DNA from: Rhodomyrtus psidioides | Taxonomy: Eukaryota > Streptophyta > Magnoliopsida > Myrtales > Myrtaceae | NCBI GenBank assembly: GCA_021437785.1 | Contig: JAILYB010000007.1 | Span: forward strand, 1,178,001 to 1,242,000 | Reading direction: 5' to 3' | DNA length: 64,000 bases | Shown here: positions 9,405 through 19,200 of the stretch, piece by piece | How the letters are laid out: every line of letters begins with the position of its first letter | Position numbering within the stretch: position 1 is the first letter of the stretch | Made by a program: the position numbers and the translations under genes | The notes under the pieces: generated by a model | What the model was told of the DNA's origin: nothing | Seen by the model: only the letters and a program-made list of their open reading frames with translations | The model's database searches: none

Positions 9405-11459
9405 ATGGAGACCGATCCTTCTAATGATGAAACCCGCGGCTTGGTTAACGAGAACAGTACCCGCGACGGTTATCAGCGTCAGAAAGGGGAATATCTCAAA
9501 CGCAACACTTCAGGTCAAGTCCATAAACTCGAATTATTTTTCAGGGAATACCCCTATCCGGACATGGAACAGAAAATCAAAATGGGCCAGGAGATAGGGT
9601 GGGAGCCTCGGAAGGTCAAGTGCTGGTTTGAAAACAAACGAACCCGGCTGAAGCAGCAACGCGATCGGCACGAGTTAGCGGTTGTAAGGGAGGAAAATGA
9701 AAAGCTTCGAATAAAAAACACTCAGTACAAAAAAGCTCTAAGCATCGCTATTTGCCTGGAGTGCGGTAACCCTGTTCCCACGGACGGAGTATTCACTGAA
9801 GAGCCAGATCTGGGGGTTTATAATGCTCATTTGTTGCAATGCCCTTCGCAACATCTTTCGGAACAGACGGGTACCGCCGAGGATCTACAAGAGGAAACTA
9901 GTGCTATAAGGTCAAAGTCGACGCCCATTGTGGAAGGGAACATGCGTCATGACAAGTCGGGTCCGCTCGATGATGAACTCACCATCATGACCAGCCGATC
10001 TGAGACCACTAAATCCCCTCCAGAGCAACCTCCAACACGACCAGATTCCGAGAAGAGTAACCGCCAAGTTGCTGACACCACTTCGGCTAGCAAGAAAATA
10101 AGATTTCGTTGGACCCCGGAGTTTCATAGCAAATTTGTTGATGCAGTTCAACAGTTGGGGATCAGTTTTGCTTGCCCATTGCGCATACTCGAAATCATGA
10201 ACGTGCCGGGACTGACTAAAAATATGGTCAAGAATCACCTTTGGCGCTACAAGAAACTACTGAGAGATGGACGAGCGTCGCTAGACCAAGATAGAGGCGG
10301 TTCAACACGACCAGATTCCACGAAGAGTAGCCGCCGAGTTGCCAACCCTACTTCGGCTAGCAAGAAAACAAGGTTTTATTGGACCTCGGAGCTTCATAGC
10401 AAATTTGTTGATGCAGTTCAACAGTTAGGGATCAGTTCAGCTCGCCCATCGCGCATACTCAAGATCATGAACATGCCGGAATTGGATAGAAAAAAAGTCA
10501 GGAACCACCTTTGGTGCTACAAAAGACTACTGAGAGATGGACGAGTGGCGCTAGACCAAGAGAGAGGCAGTTCAAGTTTAAACGATGAGCATGGCTGTGA
10601 TCGCAATCCTCATGAAGCAGGAAGCATCCAATCACCTCTTAACACCGATGGGACTGACAATTACACGGTCGATTGTTCAGGCATCAATCAGAGTACTCCC
10701 ATGGGTTATCCTAGTACTCCTCAGGAGTATGTACCGCAATTTCAGCAAATCGGGACTCCCCAGTCTGAGCACCGACTGGCCGTTAATACTAGTCCTACAG
10801 CGGATCTAACACTGGCAGGAGATGCACATACAATCTTGCGAGACGATTACGGAGATTCCGGCTCGAAGAATCAGGTGGTCCATGACGAAAATGGCAAAAA
10901 GATTCCTTCTCCAGTAGTCGACAATACTCAACCTGAGTGTCAGTCGCTCGATGGTTCAGACGATCTCCTTGAAAACATCTATTCTTGGTTCGATCGGCTG
11001 AATTCCCCCCTGAGTTACCCTGGTACTCCCCAAGAGTATGTACAACAATTTCAGCAGGTATGGACTCCCCAATTTGAGCACCAACCGATCGTTAGTGTTA
11101 TTCCTACGGCGAATCCAGCATCGGGTACAAACCTACTGGACAACGATGAAAATACCAACTCGAGAAGTGAGGTTGTTCATGTCGAAAGTAGTGTGAGGAA
11201 CCCATCGCCAACGGTTGAGGATGCCCGACTTGGGCGTCAATGGCTTGAAATTTCAAGTGAGTCCCTCAGTGAGCAACTCGGCGTGTGGATCACGCATAAA
11301 CCGAGGAACCAGGTTGTTCATGCCGAAAATGGGAGAAGTCCGTCACCAGCAATTAAGGATGCTCAACTTGAACGACTCGAGCGGTCGGACGATCTCCTGA
11401 ATGAGCAACTCAGCCTATGGGTCAAGCATTTTGGAACAAGTGCATCTTCGCAGTCGTGA
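9405..11459 (+). CDS. Homeodomain-GARP-GARP protein (transcription-factor-like), module copy 2
   Basis: The intronless frame could start at 9297 (720 residues), but the ATG at 9405 has the same GCCATGGA context as the start of copy 1 and gives 684 residues. Numbered from 9405, residues about 28-85 are an HD-Zip-IV-like homeodomain whose core reads WFENKR instead of the usual WFQN. A zipper-like helix and a CLECGNP motif follow. Two GARP domains lie at about 230-288 and 321-378, with RFRWTPEFHSKFVDAVQQLG and FYWTSELHSKFVDAVQQLG. They were made by an in-frame tandem duplication of 270 bp (10033 and 10303). The tail is also repeated: two TPQEYVxQFQQ segments and three acidic-aromatic motifs of the type SDDLLxE..WF. 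Orthology to copy 1 is clear; the extra repeats are specific to this copy. Activity is inferred from domains. Confidence 0.85.
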   Translation: METDPSNDETRGLVNENSTRDGYQRQKGEYLKRNTSGQVHKLELFFREYPYPDMEQKIKMGQEIGWEPRKVKCWFENKRTRLKQQRDRHELAVVREENEKLRIKNTQYKKALSIAICLECGNPVPTDGVFTEEPDLGVYNAHLLQCPSQHLSEQTGTAEDLQEETSAIRSKSTPIVEGNMRHDKSGPLDDELTIMTSRSETTKSPPEQPPTRPDSEKSNRQVADTTSASKKIRFRWTPEFHSKFVDAVQQLGISFACPLRILEIMNVPGLTKNMVKNHLWRYKKLLRDGRASLDQDRGGSTRPDSTKSSRRVANPTSASKKTRFYWTSELHSKFVDAVQQLGISSARPSRILKIMNMPELDRKKVRNHLWCYKRLLRDGRVALDQERGSSSLNDEHGCDRNPHEAGSIQSPLNTDGTDNYTVDCSGINQSTPMGYPSTPQEYVPQFQQIGTPQSEHRLAVNTSPTADLTLAGDAHTILRDDYGDSGSKNQVVHDENGKKIPSPVVDNTQPECQSLDGSDDLLENIYSWFDRLNSPLSYPGTPQEYVQQFQQVWTPQFEHQPIVSVIPTANPASGTNLLDNDENTNSRSEVVHVESSVRNPSPTVEDARLGRQWLEISSESLSEQLGVWITHKPRNQVVHAENGRSPSPAIKDAQLERLERSDDLLNEQLSLWVKHFGTSASSQS
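10033..10572 (+). repeat. In-frame 270-bp tandem duplication encoding the two GARP domains
   Basis: The unit beginning CAACACGACCAGATTCC at 10033 starts again at 10303. The copies differ by scattered substitutions but by no frame-changing gap, so each encodes 90 residues containing one complete GARP domain plus its linker. Confidence 0.92.
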
Positions 11460-14040
11460 CCGGTACCGGCGACTGGACATCTGGTTCGAAGCTCGTGTGC
11501 TAAATCATTAGAAGGCTCAGGAGAGTGAGAGGTGAATACGTCGAATGAATGTGTTACGGATCTCGTTGTAAAGTTCCCGCGGGAACATTTTAATTAACGC
11601 TGAAAACTAACCGCTCTGAGTGTCAACATTACCCTTTGAACGTCTTCGAGCCAAGGGGCATGGATTAATCACTTAATCCGTGGAGCAAATTCCATGAACG
11701 ATGACTATCACCCGCGGAGCATAATGGGATCTACCCCATTCAGCATGAAATACGTTTGGTCACGAAGCCTCCCATTTGGTAAAACGATGTATCGTTCCTA
11801 AACGATCTTCAACCGAATACCAAAGTAATGTCTCATTTCTTTCCCTTCTCAGGTGATAAACGTGGATAAATCACTCAAGGAGCCATCTGTTCAAATAACA
11901 AAACAGACGTTGCCCAACCAGGGGCAGCTGAACCATTGATATTGCAAATATTCCAAGCATGGATAAGCGGATTTGATAGACGTGGTTCATATCAATACGC
12001 GACGTCAGAACTGGATGAGAACCAAGAGTAAAGTTGTATCGTCCCAATTTGTCTTCAATTTGGGAATATGAGTTAACACTTGTTATTTATCCTTGATAGG
12101 GACTCACCATCAAGGATGACAGATTTTCACAACCTGTGTGCACTCGTAGGGGCACACGACCAAGGGGATCTCCAGCCGCGGGGGACAGGTAAGTATCCCT
12201 TTCCTCAGTCCATTGAAGATGTTGAATAAAAACTGAGAAGAAAAGAAAAGCTTTCAGAATCTAATGTCTAGAAAAGACATAGAATTCAAAATTCATTGGC
12301 TTTCATGTTTTTAAGACAGGAGGTTGTCTGAACATGAATAAGAACATGCATTGTGCATCATAAAATCCCATTGACGGGTAAAATTTTTGGAGAAAACGAA
12401 AGAGATTTTTCCAATCAAAAGTTGTTCAAAACTTCCAAAAGGACGTTTTCTCAAAAGACGAGAGGCAAAGCCTAAATCCAAACACGTCCTATGCACACTT
12501 GAGAGAGAAGTGGAGCGGATAAGACAACAAAATCTGGACCTACGGAAGTAGGGATTGTTTGCAACAATTACATGGATTGGGATGACAGAGGCATTCGTTT
12601 CATATCCCCAAATACTACAGGTGACCATTGACAACCCCTTCGAACGGCGATTTTCATTCTCAACCCTGTCAAGAACCACCCCCACATTGGGGCAAAATGG
12701 AGGTGAGTCCAGCAACATCAGGAGAAAATGGTTAGAAATTTTCTTGCTCGGACTAACATCAATCTTTGTGTGTTGTTTATATGGTAATCCAAATGCCATA
12801 GGATGATGAGAAGCATTCATTTCTCTATCCCACACACCATATCCTTTGCATAGCCAAGTTGAGCCTGCAAATTCATTTTATAAACCCATGTTGGTGATCA
12901 TGGCATGTTTCAAGATGGAAACTGCATCACTCCAAGAACGGAAGAATCCAAGAGATGGGATTTATAGAAAGATTTCATATCGGCGTTCAAGTGTGCTATG
13001 ATTCCAGGTGTATATCTAGCACAATTTTCTGAACATCGTAGTTCCAAAGGAAAAGAAAAGGGCGGGATTTCGACAAAAGATAAAAATCCCCGGCATCAAG
13101 AAAAAGCAAAGTGCCTGGTAAAAGCAGGGCCAATGCTCGTGTAAGCTGTTTGATTGATCCACAATGAAGCCGGATGGGAAAAGAAGAAATCCCTGAAGGA
13201 GCCAAATCCAAAAGGGCTGCTCCCCAAATGGTGCCAAGCGCAGAACAAAGACATAGAGAGAGTCGCTCTCTGAACGCAACAAGAGACGCTCTCTAAAGAG
13301 TTTGTGCACCCCTCAAAAGCGGTTGCACGCCTCAAAAATTGAAGATGAAGAATGGAAAAGACAGGTGACAAGTTTGCATTGATCACCAATGTCAATCCCC
13401 TCATAAATTCTGGGCCAAAAACAAGCCTTTTTTCGGTCCCCAATCCTACCAATGTTACAACCCTGAAACAGTCTTCTCTGACTAAGACACTTGGGTTAAC
13501 ATATAGCTTAGCTCGAAGAAATACGAGCAAGACTATTTCTTCTCATTTTGCAGGGTTCTTGACTTGTAAACCCGGAGCAGATGGTGAAGACTTTCATTCA
13601 ATGGCCTCGACTCCAAAGCGGGTCCCCCTTGAAAACCAATAACCAAGCCCAACATTACGGTCCCGTGGAAGACCTCCCGACCGGTCAAAATGTATGCGCT
13701 GCGAATGAGCCTAAAACCAAGACACAGGTCAGTAGGGAATTGAGTGCATCCCCTGTAAAAATCATTACCTCAAAACAGGTGAGAAGACCTCCTTATCGAG
13801 AAATATTCCAATTGATGTTTTGAACAGACTCTTTTTGAAATTTTCAAACTGTTGATCCAGATTTTCCATGCAAGGGATTTGTGATCACATTTGCATGCTG
13901 CAAGAATGCTTTGGACAACCTCCAACATCAAAATGCACATCTCATGACTAAAACTTAAGTCATAAAATTTTGTCAATTGGACAATTGCTGTCTTCTCAAA
14001 GATTACCAATATTTTCTTGGGGAAGAGAAACCCTTTTAAA
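11460..14040. other. Long UTR-like region of the inner element
   Basis: About 2.6 kb follows the last transcription-factor-like gene without a convincing gene. Several medium open frames exist on the minus strand (12311-12835, 13096-13530), but they match no family I know and have no partner in the other module. Composition is neutral, with AGGTGATAA/CAGGTGAG-like segments. A long non-coding 3' region before the LTR is common in Tat-type plant Ty3/gypsy elements, and I read this stretch that way. Confidence 0.4.
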
Positions 14041-14049
14041 AAAAAAAAA

Positions 14050-14395
14050 AGTCCTAGCATGACGTGGAGAACCCTCGTCCCAAGACCCATTTTCAAAAAA
14101 AAAAAAAAATCAATCAAGCGGTCCTCGCATGACGTGGAGAACCTTCGTCCTAGGATCCCTTTTCAAAAATATCAAATAGGCCCTATCGGACGTGGAGAAC
14201 CCTCGTCTCGGGACCCCTTTTAAACAAAATCAAGCAGTCTCATCGGACGTGGAGAACCCTCGTCTCGGGACCTCTTTTAAACAAAATCAAGCAGTCTCAT
14301 CGGACGTGGAGAACCCTCGTCATGAGACCCCTTTTCAAAATTCAAGCAATCTCATCGGACGTGGAGAACCCTCGTCATGAGACCCCTTTTCAAAA
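14050..14395 (+). repeat. Minisatellite A, about 57-bp unit, six copies
   Basis: The core GACGTGGAGAACC occurs at 14061, 14131, 14189, 14246, 14303 and 14358. Spacing settles at 55-58 bp after the first, A-rich units. The later units are nearly identical. Each contains CTCGTC followed by a GGGACC- or GAGACC-like box and an A-rich part. Confidence 0.92.
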
Positions 14396-14401
14396 CAAAC
14401 A

Positions 14402-14730
14402 AAGGTAGAAACCGCCTAAAGGGTCAAAACAAAGGTATAAACCGCCTAAAGGGTCGAAACAAAGGTAGAAACCGCCTGAAGGGTCAAAACAATGGTAGAA
14501 ACCGCCTGAAGGGTCAAACCAAAGGTAGAAACCGCCTGAAGGGTCAACTCAAGGTAGAAACCGCCTGAAGGGTCAACTCAAGGTAGAAACCGCCTGAAGG
14601 GTCAAAACAATGGTAGAAACCGCCTGAAGGGTCAAACCAAAGGTAGAAACCGCCTGAAGGGTCAACTCATGGTAGAAACCACCATAAGGGTCAACACGAG
14701 GTAGATACCGCCTCAAAGATCAACGTAAAG
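14402..14730 (+). repeat. Minisatellite B, about 29-30-bp unit, about eleven copies
   Basis: The unit GGTAGAAACCGCCTGAAGGG plus about 10 bp repeats every 28-30 bp from 14404 to about 14700, with the last copies degenerate. Units of 30 bp keep a frame open and produce an artificial repeat peptide. The spacers are part of the repeat and not unique, so this is a minisatellite and not a CRISPR-like array. Confidence 0.92.
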
Positions 14731-15113
14731 GTCCGATCCACCATACGGATTAAAATCTCTGGCAAATCCTAAAGCATGGGATGCGCCGTCTTTAGATTCC
14801 TACCAGTTAGGAATTCCACAATGGTATGACCTACCATACAGGTCAGAACTTAATCTCCCTAGGATATTCTGAATGACGAGTCCTAGGTATCTTCTTGAAA
14901 GTTGTCACAGCGGGCATCAGCCGACAGGTGAGCTTCAGGTAAGCCTCTCTCACTCCGGCTCATGTTCAAATTATTAGAGCAAACCGGAGATTAATTTGAA
15001 CATCCGTCAAAAGGCTTAAGAATGTAATGTCATAGCATTTCCTCTCCCCAGTCAAGTCAGTCAAGATTCATGTGTCATTTTGTCTTTGAAAGCAACCTCT
15101 GACGAGCTCACCC

Positions 15114-15128
15114 TCAAAGAGGGGCAGC
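15114..15128 (+). other. Polypurine tract of the inner element
   Basis: The run TCAAAGAGGGGCAGC lies directly before the TG that begins the second LTR. AGAGGGGCA followed by TGTTGACAC is a common junction between internal region and 3' LTR in plant Ty3/gypsy elements. Confidence 0.7.
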
Positions 15129-15329
15129 TGTTGACACATGGATTTTGATCAGTCTTTTCTAGTTTATTTTCAAAAATAATTCATTGAAAATCCATAAAAA
15201 TTAAAATATTTTTATTTTGATTTTGTATTTTATTATTTTATTTTATTTTGTTTTATTTGGTTAAAAAAAATGAAATGAATTGCCGAAGGACAAGCATCCT
15301 CTCCACCCTCGAGTCCTCCCGATCAGAGT

Positions 15330-15413
15330 GTCCCATATTTCAAGAATTCTTTTACAAAAGAAGTCACTAAAGTCCCACATTTCAAGAATTCTTTTACAAA
15401 AGAAGTCACTAAA
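15330..15413. repeat. 42-bp tandem duplication inside the inner LTR
   Basis: GTCCCATATTTCAAGAATTC and the following bases (15330-15371) are repeated at 15372-15413 with one T/C change. It lies just upstream of the LTR's TATA-like site and so could alter promoter spacing. Confidence 0.9.
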
Positions 15414-15487
15414 GGAAGGAAGTTGAGGGTGCGGCACGATAAAAAAAGAAAAGGGAAGGTGACGATGTTGTTATGGGGATGGTGGGA

Positions 15488-15496
15488 TATAAAAAA
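15488..15496 (+). promoter_or_regulatory. Candidate TATA box of the inner LTR
   Basis: TATAAAAAA lies about 360 bp into the LTR, in sense orientation, followed by a purine-rich stretch. Position is plausible for the U3/R boundary, but no start site can be shown from sequence. Confidence 0.4.
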
Positions 15497-18434
15497 TTTG
15501 GAGGAAGCAGAGGACAGCAGGGAGTCTGTCCTCCACCACGCAATAAAAAAAGTGAGATTAAACAAAAATAGAGAGAGAGAACCGAAAAAGAAAAAAAGAA
15601 AGGAAGGGAGGACAGAAGATATTCGGACATGCAGAGAGTTAAGAGGGAGATTTCGAAGGAGACAGGAGACCACTCGGACGCTGGCATTTTCTCATCGACA
15701 ACCTGTGAGTATTCCTCATAGTCCGAGTTGCCAAACTCTTTACCCACAGCTCTCCGCGATCAGTTTTCGAGCGCCATAGAGAAGGCTGAGTCTAGGTTTA
15801 TGGATCCTTCGTCCTTGGGGAGTAGAAAAGGCTAGCTTGGCCGGTTGAGTCGTGGTGACGAGGCCGTTCGCTGACGATCGTGGTCCGGCAAAACGGTCAA
15901 TGGTGTTGCAGCGGCGGACATGACCAGCACCGGACCAAGCATGACCGGAGAGAACTAGAACCGGGAAGGTGGAATGCTCTCCTTTTGCGGCTCAACTGAG
16001 CGGAAGTGTGACTGAAGCCTCGGCGGTCTTCAAGGCGCTCGTGAACCAGGTTCGTAGTGCCAGCGAGGTCGGCCCGCTTCAGCCATCACGTGGCAGAGGT
16101 TGCCGAATGGTTGCTCCGCGAAGAAGAAAACTCGTGAAGGCAGAGGCGAGACCGATCGAGATCGAGCCGACGAGGTAGGCGAGCATGAGTCGAACCAGGC
16201 AGTAGTGGCTGGCAGATCTCGTCATGGTCTCGGTACTGGATAAACAAACTTGGTCTGTAGCGAGAGACAGTCTGTTGGAGTGTGATCCAGCGGCGGCGAC
16301 GAGCGAGTTCCAACGGCGGTCGGTGTAGCGAGGGGGGTTGTTTTGTGGCTATCGACCATATTTGCGTGTGGTTGGTCTGGTAGGGGTCGAAAGGTAGCGT
16401 TGTGCACTGCTGGAGTCGGTCGGCGATGACCACAGATTGGCAGCGTGGCAAGCAAATCTGGCAGCGGCGCGGTGGGCGAAATCCAACGTCGTTGAGCCTG
16501 CAGTGGACGAGCAGACCAGGCGTGGCTGGTGAGCGTGACCCTGCGGCGGCAAGTGAAACGGAGCCGGACGATGCGACGAACGAGCCCGGAGCTGCGACGA
16601 CGCCATCTTGAACAGAGGGAGTCGTCGGACCGGAGTCAGCGGTGGTCCGACGAGTTAGTAGGCGGTGACCACAGATGCGGTGTGGCGGGGTAGACTCTGG
16701 CGTTGTGGTCTCGGCACTCTGTGGGACGCACCGGTCGGCCTTTGGAGGTCCGTCGGACGAGCTTGACAGCGGCGTGGCTAGCGAGGACTGCTGGCCTCGA
16801 AGCTGCGGCGTCGCCATCGGGTGTTGCGGACACGAGTGAGCGTCAGAGGAAGAAGATGATGAATAGTGGAGGGGGCCGTTTCACGTTTTTTTCTGCGGTT
16901 GGATCAAACGGGCTGGTGAAATAAAGAAGAAGAGATTGGGCTCAGTTGGGCTGGTCCAAGGAATGAATGGCAGAAGCTGCGCATTCGGGAGCTGTGCTAG
17001 AAGGAATATCAGGTCCAGTTCAGCTTAAGCTTGGAAAAATGGGCCTAAGCCTTTTTTTATGTAAACTAGGCCCGCGTCTGGTTCCCTCTCGGGCCTGATC
17101 AGGTCCGACGATCTGATCCAGGCCCGGGTCCGAGAACCCGACCCGGACCCATCCGGTTATTTTTATTTAATATTAATAAATAATTAATAATAAGAAAATT
17201 TAGAAAACATCAAAAAAATAATAAATAGATAGGAAATGCTTCTATTTGTTTATTTTGTCTAATTAAACTTGTATATGCTTGATTATCGATTGTTTGCCAT
17301 GATTGATTCGCATGACTTAGTTTCAGTTTTGCATGTGGATGCTTGAATATTGGGCATGTCTTATTAGGTAAGTCAGCATGATCATTAGAAGTTAAATTTG
17401 AGACAATCGTTTCATCATTTAATTGGCTGAACTTTGTTAACTATTTACTTTGAGTGAGAGCATGTTCCAAAGGCTCGATGCACCATTTTGATATTTCAAT
17501 GTGATGACTGACGATGACGCCCATGGTGACGAAGCAAGCTGGGGCTGGGCGATTGAAGGCCGGTGTCCAATCAGGTATATTTCGCGTACCCGATTAGTAT
17601 ATTAGAGTTATTTTCTTAAAATATTGTCGTTATAGATTTGGTTTGCATGTATTTATTTCGATCTGGTAGTTAGCTTGTTTATTTGATTAAGTGTGGTATG
17701 TTGTCAAAAAAAAAAATTCTAAAAAAATTCTAAAAATTCCAAAAATATTCTCAAAAATGGGAAATGGCCACAATCAACTGGCCATGGAATATTTTGGGTA
17801 ATTCGGTATCCAAGTCTTCCAAAAATTGACGATTTTGCCCTTCGGGCTAAATCGCCTCCAAATCTTCCCATTTTACCCCGGTCCGAAATCACACCTTTCA
17901 TAAGCCCTTATGGCTATGCTAGGAGGCCATTGACTGGAATTGATGTGCATCGAGGAGATGTATTTATGCACTTGATTGCGCTTTCATTTAAATTGATTGT
18001 GATTGATAGGAATAGTCTTCCAATCTGCATGAAACCCTTAACCAAACCTACCCCATCTAAAATTGCGCCTGCATGATTCTTAGCTAGGAAATCACTCGCG
18101 TTAGGTACCGAAAGGGCGTTGGTAATGACACCAGCGTAACCAAGTCCCCGAACCCAAAATCTCTGGTTCCGCAGAATTGATCGATCTCTCCCAATCGGTC
18201 AATAAGGTTTCCGGTCTACCCTCCAAGAAAGACCGGTGGCGACTCCAAATGCATGTACAATTTGCACATGCCACCACGACCACACTGAAGGTCGAAAGCG
18301 ATCGACTCTTATCGTCGAATCCTTTGAAAAATACTCCCGCCGCGATTTGGTATGGGCCTGGGAGGGCTCGCGCCGATCCAAGACCCGCGATCGGTAATCC
18401 ATTAGCCGCGTCCGCTTTCGGACGGGTCGCGACA

Positions 18435-18683
18435 GGGTGGAATCACGCCAGTCGCGTAGATCCTCTCATGGTGCCGTTGGCACGATCATCGTTAATAAAT
18501 GGACTCGTGTGGTGTCCTGTGCATACTTGTGGATGCGATGCTTGTTTTGAGTGATTGACTTATTTCACTGCTGAGTCGAGTCAAGCATTGCATTATGTGT
18601 GGCTGTTGACTGGTAAGTATGCATGTGATTGATTAGTATATGGGGACTATACTTGGGTATTTTATGTGATCGTATGAGTTTGT
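18435..18683 (+). repeat. 249-bp direct repeat, right copy
   Basis: This is the near-identical partner of 4061-4309. It starts precisely at the first base after the inner LTR's terminal CA and ends where the two LTR parts diverge (GTTTGT then GAGCC here, CATTA at the left). Confidence 0.9.
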
Positions 18684-19178
18684 GAGCCTGCTGTTAGGAT
18701 GCCTCGGGCGAATCAGCTTCCTAACCGAGCTTAGGCTTAATTCACTGAGATTTATTTCTCACCCCGTCGTGGGATAACATTTTTCAGGTCCCAAGTGATG
18801 AAGCCCATGGACGCCAAGGATTGGCGGTAGGAGTGATCTTTTGAAGTAGATGAGAAGTTAACCTTACCCGACCGAATACCCGTTTGAGGTCTTAGTGAGC
18901 TATCTCGAAGTATGGGATTGTTTATGTCAGCTATAGCTCAATAGGGTTAATTATCATCAGTTGTTTGGTTTAATGCGTGTGATGATCTTTTTGTGAACTG
19001 TCTTGGTATTTATCTCCTACTAATGTATCCTTGTTCAAATTTATGTTGTCTGGGAGTAAACCGTTTCCGCATGCGTAATAAACTGTCGTTGGTCGGTAGC
19101 GAACCTGGGACGCTATCCCTTATGACCCTTGGGACGATTTGATCGGGATGTCGCGTGCTCGGGGTTTGGGGTGTGACA
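18435..19178 (+). mobile_element. 3' LTR of Tekay-like element, right part
   Basis: This begins with the second copy of the 249-bp repeat and continues as the final 495 bp of the Tekay-like LTR. It ends GGGGTTTGGGGTGTGACA, the counterpart of the opening TGTGACATCCCC. The element's end lies 22 bp before the ATG of the glycosyltransferase gene. The flanking duplication cannot be checked because the 5' LTR is outside the window. Confidence 0.75.
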
Positions 19179-19200
19179 CTTTCGCCTGCAAACTCTCTCC

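Larger units (their letters stand above)
15129..18434 (+). mobile_element. 3' LTR of the inner retroelement (3.3 kb)
   Basis: The LTR runs from TGTTGACACATGG after a polypurine tract to TTTCGGACGGGTCGCGACA, a typical TG...CA pair for plant Ty3/gypsy elements. It carries a TATA-like TATAAAAAA at 15488, a 42-bp tandem duplication at 15330-15413 and a GC-rich block (about 15800-16850). That block holds long but low-complexity open frames on both strands, not read here as genes. The matching 5' LTR is not in the window on the left of the insertion, where the element is truncated. Immediately after the last CA, the 249-bp repeat of the Tekay-like LTR starts. Confidence 0.8.

Noticed and set aside
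12311..12835. A 174-codon minus-strand frame, and another at 13096-13530
   Set aside because: No recognisable domain, no counterpart in the duplicated module and no regular codon pattern; kept only as part of the UTR-like region.
14377..14568. Open frame coding a GRNRLKGQNK-like repeat peptide; also a CRISPR-like look
   Set aside because: The frame is open only because the minisatellite unit is close to 30 bp. The spacers are part of the repeat, and the genome is eukaryotic.
16086..16817. A 243-codon minus-strand frame of the same length as the coiled-coil proteins
   Set aside because: The equal length is coincidence. The product is S/P/T-rich and low in complexity, sits in a GC-rich part of the inner LTR and has no similarity to the 243-residue paralogues.
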